From Inonotus obliquus (taxonomy: Eukaryota; Basidiomycota; Agaricomycetes; Hymenochaetales; Hymenochaetaceae), in the NCBI GenBank assembly GCA_032164295.1, contig JAJHTX010000002.1:3100001-3164000 (forward strand): 64,000 nt of DNA, given 5' to 3'. The translations under genes and the position numbers were made by a program. Positions 14,471 to 27,462 of the stretch are shown piece after piece (position 1 is the first letter of the stretch; the number at the start of each line of letters is the position of its first letter). The notes under the pieces are model-generated. The model saw nothing but the letters and a program-made list of their open reading frames with translations. It searched no databases and was not told the origin of the DNA.

Positions 14471-15350
14471 TCATGGAGATACGGGCTCTCGTTGCCACCA
14501 ATTTTCCTCAGCATGGAGGTCTGCATAAGCAAGAGGCATCAAGTGATGAAACCCGGCGTCGACGGGAAGCACGGACGGTCGCATAGGCGGCGTCTTTAGC
14601 ACATCGTCGTCCGTCGGGCTATCAAGGGAAAACGGAAGCTCCGTAAGCGGAGAATCGAAAGCAGTTGTCGGAACAAGATCAGGAGTAGCGAGTTGAGCAA
14701 CGTCGCTAGGGAAGGGGGCAGAACGCAAGGAAGACTTGCGGCTACGGATTGGACCCGGGCCAGTAGCAGCAGAGGGTTCCTTTCCGCTAGAACGGATAGG
14801 CAGGTCTGAGATGTTCAGTGGGATGACACGATCCTCCTCTGGCTCAGCGTCTAACATGGAAATCCACGGGATCTTGTCGAAAGCTGCAGGGCCAACACAG
14901 ACAATTGGGCAGTCTGAGAGCCTGCAGTGACGAGAGCGACCAACAGAGCGCGTCGCGTACGCAATTCTTCGTCTTCTGCTGGTAGAGCAATGAGGGGGTG
15001 TGGGAGAACTCTGGAAAGGCGAATGAGTCGATACGATGAAGAAAGGGATAAGATAACAACCATCACGTACAGGGCAGGGGGGTCTCGCACGGCGTTCTGT
15101 CAGACGGATGGGAGGCAACAGGCAGGAAGGCATATCGCGAGGCGGAGAGCATCGAGAAATCGACTGGTGGCCGGAACGCGACTTGAGTGAAATACGCGAT
15201 GAGAAAGCGAAAGCAACATACCTTGTCAGAGCCCACGACCGGGGGGGAAACAACCGAAGGCCTGTCATCCAGAGAAAGGCGCGTCGGAGAAGGGCGAACG
15301 CGTCTAGGAGCGGGTGCGCGAATTGAAAAGGGGGATGGTGCAGAGTGCAT
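14471..15350 (-). CDS. Hypothetical Ser/Pro/Arg-rich protein
   Basis: Three exons give one long frame. Exon 1 starts at ATG 15350 (MHSAPSPFSIRAPAPRRVRP) and ends at GSDK before a GTATGT donor. Exon 2 starts SRSGHQSIS after TCAAG. Exon 3 starts SSPTPPH after a TTTCCAG acceptor and runs on through LSDCPIVCVGPAAFDKIPW, then an acidic and proline-rich stretch, to EENWWQREPVSP and a stop at 14471. The product would be about 250 residues without a domain I recognise; the most conserved-looking part is the CPIVCVGPAAFDKIPW core with the following DAEPEEDRVIPL. No signal peptide or membrane helix. The second and third exons are also open in another frame, so the exact model is uncertain (see findings). 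Confidence 0.5.
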
Positions 15351-17943
15351 GATGCGTGCTCGATAAGACAGACTTATGCTAGAAGCGCAGGCTGGCGTGC
15401 GCAGGACGTAAAGATACAAAAAGACCGAGAAAGGCGGCGCAGAGGAGTTATAAATCTGGAGAGAGAGGTGAACTAAAAGGAAACTAAGAGGGAATGCATG
15501 GGGCGTCGTTGAATCGACGCAGGGGAGACAATGGAAGGAAATGGGTGGGCGGAGTCAAGAAGAGGAGGCGCGTGTGAGATGTCTCGAAAAGGACGCGTGT
15601 GGGTGTATTAGTCAGCAAACACATAAAAAACTTTCCGTCTAAATAAGGCTAGTCCACAGGTTTACTTGTCCTCCATTGTCCTCGCTTTCTATCGTCACTC
15701 TCAATAGCACCCATCGGAAATAGGGGGACAATACTACGCGACACACGCACATATCGCGTTGTCAGTCCGCTGGACAAACGGCCAAAAACATCACACACAT
15801 GCCAGACAAATCACTCAAACTCACGCCCGTCTATCAAGCAAGAGTCAAAGCCATCACTGGTCTACCCGCCGTTTCAGTGCCATTTCGAGAGTGCTGTGCG
15901 CTGCGCTGCTTCGCGTCACATTCTCGCCCTCGCAATTCTTCACACATGCAGAAATAATTCCGTGGTAGAAAACCCTTTCTTAGTCCGTTAATTCAATTTG
16001 GACTATTCTCCCGAGTCCATCTGAAATCTTGGCCACCCAAGTACCCTTATTTGGTGAGCTCCTGAGTCGTGGCGTCGGTGTATGTCCCCACGTGTAACGA
16101 CACCGACGGACGCAGTCTCTTTCCGGAGCTGCTATAAACCTCGATTTGGCTGAACTACACTTCGAGTAGGCTTTGTACGAAGCTGAATGAATGTGGCGTG
16201 TGGCACGTAGCCAGAGGCTATGAACTCGGAACGCGGAACGCGCTCAGAACGCGACCGGTGTCCTTACGGCGTTGTGGGTCCCGGTTTGCACAGATCGACG
16301 CTGGCCATGATTCACATCAATACTACGGCATAAAACTTGGCTACTTGAAATCGTTCATTTCGTGGACATGACACTGCGGTCCCATTGGTCCTACTCACCT
16401 CAGCTACAATACGAGTCTGTAACTGCGATTGCAAATATAATGCTCTGTCTCGACCACGTTGCCGCCGAAGTACCCGACCACCGAATGCTTCGCGAATATC
16501 TGGTATATGAAACGATCAACCCCTGGCTTTTGTCTTCCTGATTCAGATGTACCTGGCGCAAGTTAGTTGACTCACACGTTTCCATGGAAAACATCTTGAC
16601 GAGATGAGATGATCAGCTGTCTGATTTTATTAACTTTACCATGATCTGCGCTGATACCTTGGTCAATGAAACGGGCTGATAATCAACATGATCTGGGTCG
16701 GACGGCTTTGATATGTTCTCACTGGCGGTAGTCTGTGAAATCCGAGATGTTCTGATTGGTGACACTGGTAACGGACATTTAACAATCATTTGTTGACCAT
16801 CTCCTGGATTCACTCGCCGACTGGACGCATTTGCTGTTCGGCATCCAAATGCTTCTCGTGGCCCGATCCGTGCAAGGTTGAATGATTCGGCTGGACCGTC
16901 TTCATCAACTAGGCAAGTTAATCGCCGATTTGGTTGAGACTCGGAGCACTCGCGAACAACGATAAAACTTGCGATATTGTTAGCTCCAAAGCCAAAGTGA
17001 AGCCGAACGAGAGTGAGTAGTGGAGAAGTTTCTCTAAATTTCGAGAGCCTTCTCAGCAAGGGGCTCTGCGTCCGCAACGGATGGCAGTCAGGCCCCTTGC
17101 TTCGAACGATAGTCGGAGCAAGCTAGCTGAGTATACCGAAATGGGCTTAACGAATAAAGTGGCATCGTTCCAAATGTGAGGAGCACACTGTCACCGCAGT
17201 ATCACGGAATGTGCATAGAAGCTGAGGGTCAAGGGGCACGGTCATGATGAACTGCGGCTGGACACTGTGAAGCGAGAAAAGATGATCGAATGTTGAGGCG
17301 CCCATTACTAGTATTAAAGGAATTCACGGGCAAGTGCTCATTGGTCAATTCACAGCATAAAGACAAGAATACGAAGGGGCTATGTGATACCTCATCAAAG
17401 CGGGTGGAACAACCTGTGAAGTGTACATGGTACGATCTCATTCATGCCATACTGAAGCACGCACCACGTTCAGCAGAAGATACCGGAACGTCAGTCCTTA
17501 CTCTGTGCAAGGAAGATTCTGGACACAAAGATCATCGATGAAAGCCAGCGGAGTTCTGCTTATCGTTGCAGTAACAAGAACATACCGAAAAGGTGCTGAA
17601 GACGGTATCAGTCGCGGAGAGGCCCTCAGATGAAGGCGCTACTGCACAGCCATATCTCGAAGAGGACAAGAGCCAATGGTGCACGGGTCGGGCGCAAGGT
17701 AGTGGTCTATGGAAATGGCTAGAAACTCGACAGATTTCTCGGGATTGGACATTGATGGTCATGGCCATTGCCTCAGGATTGGAGGGCTGCAGGTAGGAGA
17801 CGCGTCTGGTCAATCACCTGAGCGCGTCGTGCTTATGCAAGCATTCCAGTCATTATTTCCTAAAAGGAAAGTTGCTAGAAGGTACTAGAACATGATCAAA
17901 AAGGGCGTGGGAACAAAATTTGATACTGAAGGGGACTCACGTC
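15351..17943. other. 2.6-kb gene-poor interval upstream of HSP90
   Basis: I find no ATG-started gene with plausible introns here. The longest frame (about 150 codons, minus strand, 16613-17077) starts with TTG, has no known domain and no supporting splice sites. Around 16226-16255 there is a short direct repetition of GGAACGCG-like words. The right end must hold the HSP90 regulatory region. There are no terminal repeats or transposase-like frames. Confidence 0.4.
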
Positions 17944-17956
17944 GAAGGTTCTCGAA
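17944..17956 (+). promoter_or_regulatory. Perfect three-unit heat shock element upstream of HSP90
   Basis: GAAGGTTCTCGAA matches GAAnnTTCnnGAA exactly: GAA at 17944-17946, TTC at 17949-17951 and GAA at 17954-17956. This is the binding site of trimeric heat shock factor Hsf1. It lies about 130 bp before the HSP90 start codon. A weaker GAAGGTACTAGAA arrangement lies about 65 bp further upstream near 17880. Confidence 0.85.
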
Positions 17957-17970
17957 TTATACACGACGCC

Positions 17971-17980
17971 GTTTATAAAC
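17971..17980 (+). promoter_or_regulatory. TATA box of HSP90
   Basis: The palindrome GTTTATAAAC lies 15 bp after the heat shock element and about 105 bp before the ATG, the expected place for a TATA box in a strongly inducible gene. A pyrimidine-rich leader follows (CTCTTCACTTCACCTGTTCCTCC). Confidence 0.65.
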
Positions 17981-18084
17981 CTCGCCACTCTTCACTTCAC
18001 CTGTTCCTCCTCATCAACGCTCATCTTTGCTCTCAATCACTTCTCACCTTATCATTCTAACCTTTCTTCAAAAAACATCTGAGC

Positions 18085-20485
18085 ATGGCTACAGAACAAT
18101 TCGGATTCCAGGCCGAGATTAGCCAGCTTCTCGACCTCATCATCAGTATGTTCATCTTCAAGTTCGCATCGATTCTTGCGGTCTCACTCAACCTAATCTT
18201 CAATTAGATACCTTCTACAGTAATAAGGAGATCTTCCTTCGTGAGCTCATCTCGAACTCCTCAGATGCGCTCGACAAAATCCGTTATGCCTCTCTTACCG
18301 ACCCCTCCGTCCTCGACTCGGGAAAGGAGCTCTTCATCCGCATCACTCCCGATAAGGAGAACAAGCTCCTAACACTTCGTGATACTGGCGTTGGTATGAC
18401 AAAAGCCGACCTTATCAACAACCTCGGTACCATTGCGAAGTCTGGGACAAAGGTTTGTTTCTAGTTGACTATATGCGTGTCTCAGCCACTTACTGGTTGT
18501 TTTTACAGGGTTTCATGGAGGCGCTTAGTGCAGGTGCAGATATCTCGATGATCGGACAGTTCGGTGTCGGTTTCTATTCTGCGTACCTTGTCGCCGAGCG
18601 CGTGCAAGTCATCTCAAAACACAACGACGACGAGCAGTACATTTGGGAGTCCGCCGCCGGTGGTACCTTCACCATTACCACTGACACTGTCAACCCACCA
18701 CTCGGCCGCGGTACTGAGGTGCGCCTCTTCCTGAAAGAAGACCAGCTTGAGTACCTCGAGGAGAAGAGGATCAAGGATATCGTCAAGAAGCACTCCGAGT
18801 TCATCTCCTACCCGATTCAGCTCGCTGTAACGAAGGAGGTTGAAAAGGTACGCTCTAACCCGCTTTTTGACTTGTGTTAATTGTGCTGACTCGCTTTATA
18901 GGAAGTTGAAGATGAGGAGGAGGAAGAGAAAGAAGAAAAGGAGGAAGAGGACAAAGAGAAGCCGAAGATCGAAGAGGTTGACGAAGACGAGGAAGGCAAG
19001 GACAAGAAGAAAAAGAAGACGATTAAGGAGAAGACCGTCGAAAACCAAGAGCTTAACAAGACTAAGCCGATATGGACACGCAACCCTAATGACATTTCCC
19101 AGGAGGAGTACGCGTCCTTCTATAAGAGCCTGTCGAATGACTGGGAGGACCACCTCGCTGTGAAGCACTTCTCAGTCGAGGGTCAGCTCGAATTTAAGGC
19201 TATCCTGTATATCCCGAGGCGGTAAGTATCCCAACATACAATACGGTCTGTTATCGGTTCTAACGGTCTGTTACAGGGCTCCATTTGACCTCTTCGAGTC
19301 AAAGAAGAAGCGCAACAACATCAAGCTTTATGTTCGACGCGTGTTCATCATGGACGACTGCGAGGAGCTCATCCCTGAGTACCTGAACTTCGTCAAGGGT
19401 ATCGTCGACTCGGAAGATCTGCCTCTTAACATCTCGCGAGAGACGCTCCAGCAGAACAAGATCCTCAAGGTCATCCGCAAGAACATTGTCAAGAAGTGCA
19501 TGGACCTCATCCAGGAGATTGCGGAAGACAAGGACAACTTCAAGAAGTTCTACGAAGCGTTCGGCAAGAACATCAAGCTCGGTATCCACGAGGACGCACA
19601 GAACCGTAGTAAGCTCGCTGAGTTCCTTCGATTCTACTCCACCAAATCGACCGATGAGCCGGTCTCGCTCAAGGGTAAGTGGTTTGAGTATTACCGCCCT
19701 CTTGGTATGATTGCTGACTTTCACTCCTAGACTACATCACACGCATGCCCGAGATCCAGAAGTCCATCTACTACCTCACTGGCGAGTCGCTCGGCGCCGT
19801 CAAGGACTCACCGTTCCTTGAGGCCCTCAAGAAGAAGAACTTCGAGGTGCTTCTGCTCGTTGACCCTATCGACGAGTATGCGATCACCCAACTCAAGGAG
19901 TTCGAGGGTCACAAGCTCGTGTGCGTGTCGAAGGAGGGCCTTGAGCTCGAAGAGACAGAGGAAGAGAAGAAGGCTCGCGAGTCTGAGGCTGTCCAATTCG
20001 AGGAGCTTTGCAAGGTCATGAAGGAGGCTCTCGGCGAGAAGGTTGAGAAGGTCGTCGTCTCCAGCCGTGTAACCGACTCTCCATGCGTACTCGTCACTGG
20101 TCAATTCGGTTGGTCAGCTAACATGGAGCGTATCATGAAGGCGCAAGCACTCCGCGATGCGTCAATGTCGTCATACATGGCCTCAAAGAAGACGCTCGAG
20201 CTGAACCCGCACAACCCGATCGTCACAGTCCTTAAAAACAAGGTCGCTGAGGACAAGGCGGACAAGTCCGTTCGTGACCTCACATACCTGCTCTTCGAGA
20301 CCGCTCTTCTCACATCAGGATTCGTCCTGGATGAGCCAACCTCGTTCGCGAAGCGCATCCACCGTATGATTGCCCTTGGGCTCGACGTTGATGAGGACGA
20401 GACTCCGGCAGAGGTACCTGCTGCGACGGAGAGCACGCCCGCTGCTGAGCCTGCCGCTGCATCAGCGATGGAGGAGATTGACTAG
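18085..20485 (+). CDS. HSP90: Cytosolic molecular chaperone Hsp90
   Basis: Six exons (18085-18145, 18208-18452, 18509-18847, 18902-19221, 19277-19674, 19731-20485) join in frame to 705 residues. The N-terminal GHKL ATPase domain has [19 protein letters not shown] with the catalytic glutamate at residue 33 and the Mg-binding asparagine at 37, then LRDTGVGM and [11 protein letters not shown]. An acidic linker of E/K repeats spans the start of exon 4. The middle domain has the [16 protein letters not shown] block with its ATP-contacting arginine. The C-terminal domain ends in an alanine-rich tail and MEEID, a variant of the MEEVD that docks TPR co-chaperones. Heat-shock control is shown by the promoter element upstream. 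The third-codon-position bias toward C and G is stronger than in neighbours, as expected for a highly expressed gene. Confidence 0.97.
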
Positions 20486-20813
20486 ATGATTTGATGCTGT
20501 GTGTCTTATTTCTGTATTTTTTCTCTTCTTTTTTTGTTTGCTGTGTTTCTACTTCCGGGCATTCTTCGCATACATTCCGCAATGTTTCAGTACAGTACCT
20601 CACGAGCGCATAAAATAAAACGCTGTCGAGTCCGATATATTATGTGTGAAATGAGATTTGCATTACATAAATGCTATACTACTACAAGAAAAAAGGGGGT
20701 AGCAATAATGATGGCAATAAGGTGGATAATAATACACATATCAAAACTACCGCTACACTCAGTATCATCAATACACAATTCAAGATGGGGGGAAAGGAAA
20801 GGATAATAAGCAA

Positions 20814-23800
20814 TCAGACAGATAATTGTGTCGCAGGCGAGACAAGACCGATAGTCCCAGACGCCAATTCCTGTCGAGAACGCAACTCATCAATCTCTTC
20901 TCTAAGCTTCTCATTCTCCTCTCTTAGAGCTTTATTACTCTTCGTTAGCATATCCCGCTGACGGTCTTGTTCATTAAGCATCTGCGATACGCTTGCTCGT
21001 TGGGGTTCTGTTCGCCTCTCGGCTGAGCGAAGACTTGCTTCGAGTCGATGGATTGTGCGACGGTACTCCCTGTTTATCGTTGAGGTATTAGGTCTAAGGT
21101 GGTATTGAGTTGAACTTACAGTGCTTTCGTCTCAGAGTCTCGTAATGCCTTCTCGTATTCTTCAACACGCATCTTCATCTTCTGATGTTCACCAACCAAC
21201 TCCGCCATTTGTTTAGCTTGTTCATTATACTGGTTAATATCCTTATTCCTACAAAAAGAACTTCAAGTTCAACGAAATATACTCATCGTTGAATGATGAA
21301 GAACTGCTTACCATAGACGTAACATAGTAGTAAGCTGTTCAATCCTTTTCTCGTAATCTCTTAGACGGTCGACCTTGGGCGCGTCGGTCTTGATTTGAGC
21401 TTCGAGCTCAAAGACCCTTTGTTGCGCAGCATCCAGAAGCTTGCCTTGAGCAGTAAGATGTGCCTAGGTCGATCCCAGTCAGCTACGTCTCGCTACAGAC
21501 CAAAACTTAGTGCGTGATGTTATACCTTCAGATCAGTCACTTCACTTCCTAACGTCTTAGACTCCTCTAACCACTTCTTCTTTTGTTCTCGTAAATCAGC
21601 GAGTTTCGAAGATAACTCTTCAGTCCACTCTTCTGAGTTCTTCTTGCTTTTTGTTGCTTGATCTTGACGCCTAGTCAGTTCTTTCTGAAGCTCTTGAAGC
21701 CTTTGTCTGTGATCGCGTAATCTTTCTTGCTATACAAGAAACGTAAGCAATAGAAACATGCACGAAACTTGTAAGTTGATATTACCAATCTCTGCTGGTC
21801 ATTCTCCGCATTCTTAGCTAAGACCGCATCACGATGGAGTCGACTGATATGTCGCACGTTCTCCCTCTTCAACCAAAGCTCAAAGTTTAACTCCGTTCGT
21901 AACAGTAAGACTTCCCTTTGTAATCCCGCAATCGTCTCACTTATTTGTGCTGGTACCCTAACCTCGTCAGTCGGTGAGGGGGTTTCAGAGATCATTGTGG
22001 GATCAACCGAACTTGAGCGACTGGGCGTGCTGCTGGGTACCGTACTAGGGGGTGGAGTGAATAGAATGGAAGGCCATGCCGGTGCCCTTTCTGAGACGTG
22101 AATATCTGCACCTGACTTGAGAGCGACAGAGGTAGCGATGAGGTCGTGTAGCGATACCTTACGCAGACGCGTAGGAGGCTCCTCAAGCTGGATGTTCCTA
22201 ACGGTCGGTGTTTGAGTAGTAGTCGCGTCTCCACTACGGCGAAGCCTTTGACTGGGTCGATAATTGGCTGATTCATCGTGGTATCCGGAATCGTTTTCAC
22301 CCTTCGTAAATCCAGCCGTCTCTGGGTCGAGCATCATGCACTCTCCCGTTATTCGTGATAAGTCATATTCCGACCAGCGATCATCTGCTTCAAGTTCACC
22401 ATCTAGGTCAAGTTCGAGAACGCTCGGGTTGATGAAATGAGTTCGAAGCAGAGCCTGTACAATACCATATAAGCGGCAAATTACTCTACATGAATGAGAT
22501 GTACGTACTCGACCATCTGTACGAATTTGCTGGTCATCAAGAGCATCTGTCCATCCCACAGTCCAGGGAGACTCGACTTCCCGTTCTTCCAGGTATTCAG
22601 ATGCGTTACGAAGGAAATGTACAGTATTGCATGGAAAGAGGAAGTACAGGACGGCGAAGAACTGATTTGGGACAGGTAACGATGCCGTGGACAAGTCGAA
22701 TGTCCTTTCCAAGCAGCTCCAGTTTAAGTCCTCCCGAATTCGCAGCTTGGATTCCCGAGTCTCCTTCAGATTCTCAATTTCGTCATTCAGTCCCTGCTTC
22801 GGCTCTGAGACTAGTGCGCCATCCTTTAGATCTAATATGTCGGAGTCCGAAACACTTTCCCGCTGCGGAGCTTGATCGATACGTGCCATCCAACATAACA
22901 CACGCCCAAGGATCCCATATAGACGAGGAAGGACATCCGTGAGGTGGGAATATGTCTTAATAGCCGCCGCAGGAATGAGTTTCACGAGGAGGGACAGCTC
23001 TACAGCGCAAACGGTGGCGGAATTATCGTCCTCGAGGGATCGGTAGATACTCTCCATCAAAGAGTGAGTAAATACTTTAGATGATATATCAAGGAAGGAT
23101 GGTTCCGAAACGAGAGAGTCCAATAGTACGACGATCTGTAATCGCGAGCTGGGCGCCACAAAACATACTTCCATTGCATCCATCAGCTCCTAGAATGGAC
23201 TTGAGTACCGGATATGCGCAGTGAATACCCGGACTGAACGCACCTCTGGTTGATCAAGACCGTATCTGATCAGGATATCCTCCAGATTATTCTTCCACCA
23301 AATAATCTTACTCTTCTGGAACTCGTCAAGCTCCGCCCACTCCAAGATATCTTTCCCCGAGTTCTCATTGAACGCGTCCAGCAGAAATAAATCAACTACT
23401 CGTCTCCGAAAGTTCTTTACCGAATCCACATCCTGCTCATTGCGCTCTTCGAGAGCTTCTATAACGAGTCGCTTAGCATGTTCGATAGCATTCGCTCGAA
23501 GGCGTGGCTCACGTAACGCAGGTCGAATGAAGGTTTCGAACCAATTCGCGATGACGGTCGTCGCGGGTAGGATAGGACGTGAGTGGACAAGTACCTCGAG
23601 GAAGATTTCGACAGCTTGTAGTTGGTAGAAGTCGACATCTTCATCACGAATAACCTGAAGCTCCTCTTCGAAATCATGGCGTTGTTGGTCGCCATCCTCC
23701 GATGCACCTATGTTTCGGATTTCCTCATCCAGTTGACCGAGAAATTCCTTTATCTCTGCTTCCTCAGCCCGGCAAGATAATAAAGCTCGAAGTCTCTTCG

Positions 23801-23819
23801 CGAGTTCTGCTATCGCCAT
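20814..23819 (-). CDS. TSC1: Hamartin homologue TSC1 (TOR pathway, Rheb-GAP scaffold)
   Basis: Hamartin partners tuberin (Tsc2), the GTPase-activating protein for Rheb, and restrains TORC1. The N-terminal half is an all-helical repeat domain: MAIAELAKRLRALLSCR, then FYQLQAVEIFLEVLVHSRPI, and KIIWWKNNLEDILIRYGL before the first intron (23243-23190). Exon 2 holds the hamartin-like stretch VVLLDSLVSEPSFLDI, LYGILGRVLCWMARIDQ and FFAVLYFLFPCNTVHFLR. A Ser/Thr/Pro-rich linker follows, then a long coiled coil from about 21960 leftwards (LKRENVRHISRLHRDAVL, QERLRDHRQRLQELQKEL, LREENEKLREEIDELR), ending ATQLSV at the TGA 20814-20816. The length, roughly 850-900 residues, fits fungal Tsc1. Assignment rests on domain order and the FLFPCN region; Tsc2 is not in the window. 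Confidence 0.82.
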
Positions 23820-24049
23820 GGCGTCTATCGTTCACGCTTAGGAGTAGTCGAGTCGGGGTTGAGTCTCTCTCTGCAGGCTGTGTGCGGCTCGCACTGGTTA
23901 TGACAGCACGTGATACAACAAAGTAAATTCATTTCGAATTTCAAAACTGGACTGTCCCGTGTCCGATAATCAGCCTGTGTTCATGTAGTACAACACTTGG
24001 GAAGGAATATTTATGGACACCGCGTCATGGTGCAGAGGCACGGATTGTA

Positions 24050-26442
24050 TCAATACAACTTCTTTATTTGCTTTTCTATCTCTTCGGGTGATAATTTAAT
24101 GTCTGAAAGTGAAAATTAGCAATAGGGGAAGTCAAGATATTCTGAATCAATCACATACATTTTTGCGGGTCTGCGAGACAATTTAGGGATGATAATTGGT
24201 AAGATTATCACAGGTGATGCGCATCGATACTTACTTTTGCTAAAGTCCTTGTTCTTCTGAATAAATCGCTGCAAACTTGGTACAACAAGTCTCGATGCCT
24301 CCTCAGCCAAAGCGTCCCTGTCACGGTCATCATCTGGCAATACACGGACGGCACGATGACGCTCAACTAGTTCCTCGAAGAGGTCATAGAAACGTGTGAA
24401 CTTCTCCTTCACCGAAGTCTTACCGCTACCTCCAGAACCGGGTCCATCACCAAGAGCCTGTATTAAAGGGGAATAATTCGCTTCGAAATAGCCCGCTTTT
24501 GCTGTACGGAAGTTTGACTGGAGTGTATTTCGCGCTGGAGGAGCGAGAAGCGCTTCCACAGGTGCAGTATCTAAGGGAGAGTCTAGGAGGGAATTGAGGA
24601 GGTAGGAAACATTATTCAGGAGGAAAATGGATCCAATAGCGGGCCTGCGCGAAGTGCGCGATAATGCTGTCAGAGTTGACAGTGTAGCGTTAATGATATC
24701 ATCTGTGACCGGTTTTAGTTCTGTATTGGTTCTGTGAAATCTTGAGAACACGGAGCACTCACATAGGTAATGCTCGATGATGATTGTTTCATCGCCCTCG
24801 CCAAGTTTCGGTCCCTTAGGCATCTGAGCGACCCCCTCTCCCATTTTCCAGTTGCCATCCCCGAGTGTTAATAATGAGGCTCCTACTGCATCTTGGACTG
24901 CTGGAATAGCGGTCATATATTTGACAACCTACGACCATCTTAACATAAGTTCAGTCGAAGCTTCTTCAAACTCACCGTTTCGGTGATCTCAGCGACTTCT
25001 GTTCCAATTTCTGTCCTCGGCACTGCTGCGAGCCTGATATCCGCAAAGAACTCAGGGAAGCTCCTCAAGCAAACTGCTCGTAAGCTATGCAATCCTTCCT
25101 TTAAGGCGTTCACATTGGCAGTTGATCCATTTGCCCGTCTCTTTATGATATCTTCCCACCGTTGCGTTATCTCTGGACTCGCTATATAACCGTGCGCAGA
25201 AAGCGCGAGGAAAGTATTCTGGTGCAGTGCGCGTTTGACTCGGTTAGTCAGCTGCGTCAGTGCAGTAGAAAGGAGAGTCAAGAGTGGCGTGAGCAGCGAG
25301 GCATAGGTTCCAGCAAGCTGGGCTTGCGAAGAAAGAAGTGCGAGCTCAGTTAGAATGTTGAACTCATTCTGCGAGAAGGCTAAGATTTCATTGACTCTCG
25401 TATTACGGAGAAAACAGATGGTCACCTCTGCGACACCAATCACCCCTTCCACCCAAGCTCCAAATAGCCGGCCTTCCTTGATACCAGATTCGGCTGAGTT
25501 AGTATCTCTGCCACTTCCATATCCTTCTCCCCGACCTTCCACAACGCGCTTAGCATCAGTTTCAAGACATTTCCGTATCCATGTTCCTCGCATGTCTGCA
25601 TAACCCCTCTGCGCATCTGTCAATGCTGACTGTATAGCTGCTGCAGCTGGATGGGATGGATGGGTTGCAGGAACGGGAAGTGTGCGTAAGAACAAGACAA
25701 TCGGTCGCAGCGTCTGAATGATATCTTCCGGAAATGGTACGAAAACAGTGTTCGAATTATTGTCGATTGATGTCCGCGTGGGAGGGATGCCAATGGAAGC
25801 CTCGGCAACATACTTTGTATAGAGCTGTGCCATTTTCTTTGCGCCAGTCTCGACTAATCGCGCCTGCATTAAACGGGACATTAGACCAAATAGAGCAGGG
25901 GATATCAGACTGTGTCTTACGGTCTCTCGGGACTCTTCCGATGCGACGCCTTTGAACGCTATACTTGCATTCATTCGCTCGAGGGCATCGATGTACACAT
26001 CTAGCTGCGTGGCCTGGGGTCTGCACATGTTCACCCAAACGCTCCGAATATCTCAATAATTGGTATTGACGTACCCTCTTAGAATCAGACCCTCCTCTTC
26101 AGCGAGACCTTGTTGACTGGACGCAACTTCATCAATTAGCTGCAAAGTGCCTTCAATATCTATTCCGGTATCAAAACGGAGTGTCGTATCTGTGGAAGGA
26201 AATTCTCACTAGCAGCTCTTCTGTTCAACAGCTGGGTGGAGCTGTGCAGAGGCAGAATTGATTTCTCTAACTTCAGCAGCCGAGTGTCAAAATTGGTGAG
26301 GATGGATATCATCCGCTGCGAGATTTGTCGCGTTTTGTTGAGATTTTGTTCTAACTCTCGTAACCATGGTAAGTTGGACATTCCAAACCAAAGGACCTTA
26401 ACCAATTCTCACCAGCTCGATCTCCGCTGCTTCGTCCTCCAT
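24050..26442 (-). CDS. EXO70: Exocyst complex subunit EXO70
   Basis: Exo70 is the membrane-binding exocyst subunit that tethers secretory vesicles to the plasma membrane at growth sites. The N-terminus MEDEAAEIEL leads into an LEQNLNKTRQISQRMISIL coiled segment, as usual. The long central exon (about 26034-24940) carries the helical rods, and the next has IGSIFLLNNVSYLLNSLLD, FYDLFEELVERHRAVRV and LVVPSLQRFIQKNKDFSKDPQKYIKLSPEEIE, the classic Exo70 C-terminal domain. The DPQKY block is spelled by a 12-nt exon (24159-24170) between two introns. The stop is at 24050-24052 after IKKLY. The predicted length, near 650 residues, is normal. A few N-terminal exon edges between 26160 and 26440 are approximate. 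Confidence 0.92.
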
Positions 26443-26693
26443 GTAGGCTCCTGTACAGCCAGAAGCTGCAGTTTCGCGGGTATTCTCGTGACTTGTAAGG
26501 ATTCCTTCCAAATGGTGGATGAGTTATAAGATGGTAATTGGTAGAGGTGTGAATTGAAAGTACGCCGGCGATCATCGATCTACGCGACGCGTCGAGTCCG
26601 TATTACATAAGCAAGAAATTCATAGCAGCAAGATATCGGCTCGTACCATTTTCCATCGTCTGCGCGTCGCCTTATATCTTTATAAACAAAGAC

Positions 26694-27462
<769 letters not shown>

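Noticed and set aside
16613..17077. 154-codon minus-strand frame in the interval before HSP90
   Set aside because: Starts with TTG, has no ATG, no splice signals and no recognisable motif.
19299..19724. 141-codon minus-strand frame inside HSP90
   Set aside because: Antisense shadow of a strongly codon-biased exon.
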